DNA of 64,000 bases from NCBI GenBank assembly GCA_027604705.1, contig JADHYV010000031.1, positions 186,001 through 250,000 of the forward strand, in the 5' to 3' direction. The stretch is from Allomyces arbusculus. Its lineage: Eukaryota; Blastocladiomycota; Blastocladiomycetes; Blastocladiales; Blastocladiaceae. The position numbers and the translations under genes are program-made. Below the pieces are notes generated by a model. The model ran no database searches. It had not been told where the DNA came from and saw only the letters and a list, made by a program, of their open reading frames with translations. Shown here piece by piece: positions 60,522-64,000 of the stretch (positions within the stretch are counted from its first letter, which is position 1; each line of letters begins with the position of its first letter).

Positions 60522-61969
60522 ATGGACTCATCGCAACGCGTACGCGACTACCCCTACCGCGCGCCGCCGCCGCCGCCGCCGCCGCCGCCAGCGCCGGCAT
60601 GGAGCCCGGCGCCTGTCGCGTCGCCCTTCCACGCGGATGCGCCCCCGGCCGACGCGAGCGAGCAGGACCCGGCCTCGCAGCTCAACGTGCATCTAACGCG
60701 CACATTGCGATTGCCGCCGGCCACGTATACGTTTGACGACGCGTCGTCACGCACGCGCCCGCTGTTTCGTGGGTCTGCTACGGCTGCGGGGCTCACGGCC
60801 ACGCCCGACGCCTGGGCGCCGAGTAAACGCGACGCCAAGCTGCTCGCTGCGCTCGAATGGCTGAACATGTACCGTGATGCGCCGCGTACGTTTTTTGGTG
60901 GTTTGTTTTCGAACTGATCAGCGTGCTGATGCAAGTGTGTGCCCACGCGATGTTAGCTACGGACCTGCTCACCGCCTACGCTGCCGCACACGGCCTCGCG
61001 GCGCCCGTCTACGCGGACCATACCGCTGCGCCTCCACGCCCGCACCCATCCTTGCGGCGTGCCGGCTCGGACCCGGACTATTGGTACCGCGCGCACGTGA
61101 CGCTTGCCGGGCACCAAGTCTGGTCCGACACGCCGGCACCGTCCGCACACGACGCGCGCAACCTGGCCGCGGCCCAATGGCTTGCACAGCACGCGCGCGG
61201 TGGCGGCAACGGGAACGGCACCGCGTCAACGACTGCGGCACCCGTTGAAGCCCGCGCGCCAGCGCACGCCGAGGCGATTGTCGCGCTCAATTTACTCGCA
61301 CTTGACCGGTACCACTCGCCGCCCACGTACGAGTTTGATCAGCGTGATGCGCCGCACAAGCGTGGGAAAGTGCCTGAGTTCCGGGCTACCGTGACGGCTG
61401 GTGGGATTGTGGCGCGTGGGCGAGTTTGGCGCGAGAGTAAAAAGTTGGCCAAGGAGAATGCTGCACAGGCGTGGCTCGATCAGAATGGCGACATGCACCC
61501 ACGGCCACCGCCGCCGCCGCCGCCGCCAGTGGCAGTGGCCGGGCCGAGCGGGCAGGGGAATGGGAGCCAAGATGGCGGTGCGTCGGTGCAGGTCAAGAAC
61601 GAGCCCCCATCGCCTCCTCGTGCCAATGATCCCCGCGGTTTCTCACGTCTGCCAAGCAGCGCAGCCACTGCAGCAGAGCCACCGGCGGTGCCGCCACCGC
61701 CCTCCGCAGCTGCGGCGCCTCAGCATTCGTCGTCACCAGTGTCGGCGGGCTCGGCGGGCTCGCCGAATCTGGACGCGTTGACGCGGCTGCACCACCTGAG
61801 CCTCGCGCTCGACTGGCCTGTGCAGTGGGCGTCCATGGGCAACCACGGGTTCCACCTCGTGCACTTGGGCTCGGTGCTGTCGGCGCCCGGCACGACACCG
61901 TCAGGCGCGGCCGAGGCGCTGCTGGCACTTGCGCGCGCCAAGCTGCTCGCGGGGCCTGATGGGGTCTAA
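60522..61969 (+). CDS. Multi-domain double-stranded-RNA-binding protein
   Basis: Two exons, 60522-60885 and 60957-61969 (71-nt intron, GTACGT donor), give 458 residues. The decayed copy at 62202 has a matching phase-1 intron at the same place. An N-terminal Pro run is followed by four dsRBD-like units of the SQLNxHL / Y-x-F / K-x-A-K-x-x-AA-x-x-W-L type: about 50-120, 123-205, 226-298 and 394-456. The third is clearest: ALDRYHSPPTYEFDQRDAP, then FRATVTAGGIVARGRVW and SKKLAKENAAQAWL, with the Lys-Lys-x-Ala-Lys helix that contacts RNA. Units 1, 2 and 4 have weaker basic helices and may be structural or bind partners. No RNase III, helicase or deaminase domain is present, so an accessory role in RNA silencing or dsRNA sensing is possible but unproven. 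Confidence 0.75.
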
Positions 61970-62201
61970 GGTCGCGTCGAATCGGACGCAAACATACCCG
62001 GTTCTTTTTCTTGTTCGTTCTGGTGAACTGTTCCGTGCAAACTAGGTTGGCTGCGATCATCGCGCCGAGTCCAAAACCACCCCCACCAACACCATGAGAA
62101 GCAGACGCGTCCTCCTCCCCACCATAGAGCAAATGACTCGTTCTGGCTCCGGACGGACAACGATCGTGAACCGTCGCCTCGCTGTTCTCCGCTCCCTAAT
62201 C
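61970..62201. other. Spacer between dsRBD gene and its decayed duplicate
   Basis: Only 232 bases, holding the 3' end of the intact gene and whatever promoter the duplicate had. Confidence 0.4.
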
Positions 62202-63632
62202 ATGGACCTATTGCAACGAAACTACCCGTACCGCACGCCGCCCTCGTCTTCGCCGCTGCGGCCCATTTCCGCAGGCAAGACACGCCAAGTCTATCCGCCG
62301 CCCATGCCCACGAGAAATCCGCGCCGTGCCTCGCTGTCGCCAGCACAGCTGAACCCGGCGCACGTCATGTCGACCACGCCCACGGCCAATGTGATCAGTC
62401 AGAACGCGTACTCTCAGCTCAACGTGCACCTATCGTGCACCTTGCGCTCGCATACGCCGGCAAATTCGAGTTTGAATATGGGGTCTTAAACGGGCAATCG
62501 CAGTTTCGCGCGTCCGCCGTGGTCGTGCGACTGAAGGCCACTCCCACCGCCTGGGCACCCAACAAGGGCGCCGCCAAGCAGCTGGCGGCGGCTGGGAAGC
62601 TCAACTACTACCGCGACGCGTCGCGTACGTGTTCGTGTTTCGCGCTTTCGTGATCAGCGACCTGATCATTGCCGTTGCCCAAAACCAAAACCTAGCCACG
62701 TTCCTGCTCGCCGCCTATGCCGCCACCCACGGCCACGCTCCACCTGTCTACACCGAACGCACGGCTGGCACGCCGCTGGACCCTGCGCGGCCCGACCTGC
62801 ATTGCTGGTACCGCGCGAGCATGACCGTTTCTGGCAAGACAGTGCATGCCAACGACCTGGAACCCTCAGTCGACGCGGCGCGCGATGTTGTCGCTGCGCA
62901 GTGGCACACTCTTCACGCACACGGGAGGGCTGATCAGACTGGGTCAGGACGGATCGCGTTGCTCATTCCCGTTTTTGCTGATTATGATGCGGTCATGGCG
63001 CTCCATGTGCGCGCGTATCACCGGTACCACGCACTGCCGCCGTACGAGTTTGACGAGCGCGATGCGCCATCAAAGGATGGCAAGGTGCTCGAGAATCGTG
63101 CGATGCCTACGGCTGGTGGAGTCGCGGGCGCGTGGACGCGACTGGCGCGAGCGAAAAGGGTGTGCGATGCAGGACGCGGCGCTTGTGTGGCTCGACCAGC
63201 ATTGTGGCGACCTGGAAATGGAGCCGCAGCGGCGGGTGCCGGGGGTGGGTGAGGGCGCGCAGGGCGATGGGTTGTGAGGATGACGCGCCCGTCACCGTCC
63301 AGGGAAGACCGACGTCGGATGGGATGGTGCTGCGCAGCGACGGGTTTACTTGAACGGCAAGTGACAACCACTACCACTTGCTGCGGCGCTCCCGAGCTTA
63401 CCGTCGCTATCGCCAGGCGCGACAAGCTGTACGGACGCACTGGCGCGACTGAATTAGTTGAGCCCTGCGCTCGACTGGCCCGTGCAGTGAACAGCGGCCA
63501 TGGACAATGACAGGGTCCGTCATGCGGTGCTACTGGGCCAGGGATTATCAGCGCGCGGCACGACGCCATCAGGTGCAGCCGAAGCGCTCTTGGCGTTTGC
63601 GCGTGCCAAGTTGCTCGCTGAGCCTGAAGGGG
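62202..63632 (+). pseudogene. Decayed tandem duplicate of the dsRBD gene
   Basis: It starts MDLLQRNYPYRTPP, parallel to the intact MDSSQRVRDYPYRAPPP, and follows it through SQLNVHLSCTLR. A frameshift near 62440 moves the rest of exon 1 (FEFEYGVLNGQSQFRASA, GKLNYYRDAS) to another frame. The intron is recognisable (GTACGT donor at about 62629, CTAG acceptor at about 62696). Exon 2 runs open through TFLLAAYAATHGHAPPVYTE and PPYEFDERDAPSKDGKV. Another frameshift near 63110 breaks the third dsRBD helix. The link to the fourth unit is shortened and interrupted by stops, before SARGTTPSGAAEALLAFARA closes the match at about 63630. It is a host gene copy, clearly non-coding as a whole. Confidence 0.88.
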
Positions 63633-64000
63633 CCTGCGCTTGCTTCATGTATGTTGAAGCGTGGATGCACGAATCCCCCATACTTCGTTTGATTGGATTC
63701 CATTCGGCCAGGTCAGGCGTGGCAGGTCGGGAGCTGGAACCACAACACATTTCACATAAACGGACGCGCCTGCTTTGAATTGTTGGAAGCAGATGGTAAA
63801 TCAGCTTGTCTTGTCAAGTCAGCGAAGTATGAGCGACACTGCAGACTGCTCCATAAAAATAGCCCTGCTGGCCTCGTCCACATCCAGTATTTCAGATACG
63901 TCCGGAGACATTCAAAATCACCGCAAATACAGAAAAACGTCAGGGGCTGTCAGGGACCCGCTCCAATGCTCACAATGAGAGGAACCCCTGCATGCAAGGG
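63633..64000. other. Window end, nothing recognised
   Basis: AT-richer sequence after the decayed dsRBD copy, with no frame or motif that I can support. Confidence 0.35.

Noticed and set aside
1-64000. tRNA, rRNA, CRISPR or bacterial-style operon structure
   Set aside because: No cloverleaf, no regularly spaced repeat array and no ribosome-binding-site pattern was seen. The genes are spliced and individually promoted.

Overview
The window looks like nuclear DNA of a flagellated (zoosporic) fungus, most likely Blastocladiomycota (an Allomyces or Catenaria relative). This is an inference. It rests on GC-rich, intron-containing genes with introns of 66-127 nt; fungal-type proteins (a DysF peroxin, Trl1-type tRNA ligase relatives, an Efr3 with a fungal-looking N-terminus); POC5, a centriole protein lost from fungi without flagella; and a DIRS-type retroelement. 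No rRNA, tRNA or CRISPR array was recognised.

Layout. 1-72: last codons of a gene. 1261-2565: Ser/Pro-rich unknown. 3037-4920: six-exon phytochelatin synthase with its Cys-His-Asp triad. 5.8-11.2 kb: an F-box-like/LRR gene (7338-9332) flanked on both sides by decayed copies. 11.3-12.0 kb: a small inverted-repeat DNA element. 13.8-17.6 kb: a 1238-aa unknown. 18.1-20.4 kb (minus): Pex24/Pex30-type peroxin with a dysferlin domain. 22.7-24.2 kb: multipass membrane protein. 24.3-25.8 kb (minus): glutaminyl cyclase, divergent from Efr3 (26.5-28.7 kb). 29.6-32.1 kb: C2H2 transcription factor. 32.5-33.3 kb: Ala-rich unknown. 33.8-38.3 kb: eIF4G. 39.6-41.7 kb: PhoD-type phosphatase, followed by a decayed, internally deleted copy (43.3-44.1 kb). 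44.5-45.4 kb (minus): Ies6/INO80C, divergent from POC5 (45.7-47.6 kb). 47.9-49.8 kb and 56.1-58.2 kb: two paralogous Trl1-derived proteins. Between them lie a DIRS-type element (50.05-55.08 kb) and a triple-repeat beta-rich protein. 58.5-59.7 kb (minus): Pex13. 60.5-62.0 kb: a multi-dsRBD protein, followed by a decayed duplicate.

Themes. Three unrelated families (LRR, PhoD, dsRBD) each show one intact gene beside decayed copies, pointing to repeated local duplication and loss. Fifteen of the 17 introns I could place have C at donor position +4 and G at +5 (GTNCG), unlike the usual GTAAGT/GTATGT. The most novel item is the pair of Trl1-derived proteins: both keep a clean P-loop kinase domain, but the ligase domain has lost its active-site lysine motif and I see no C-terminal phosphodiesterase domain.
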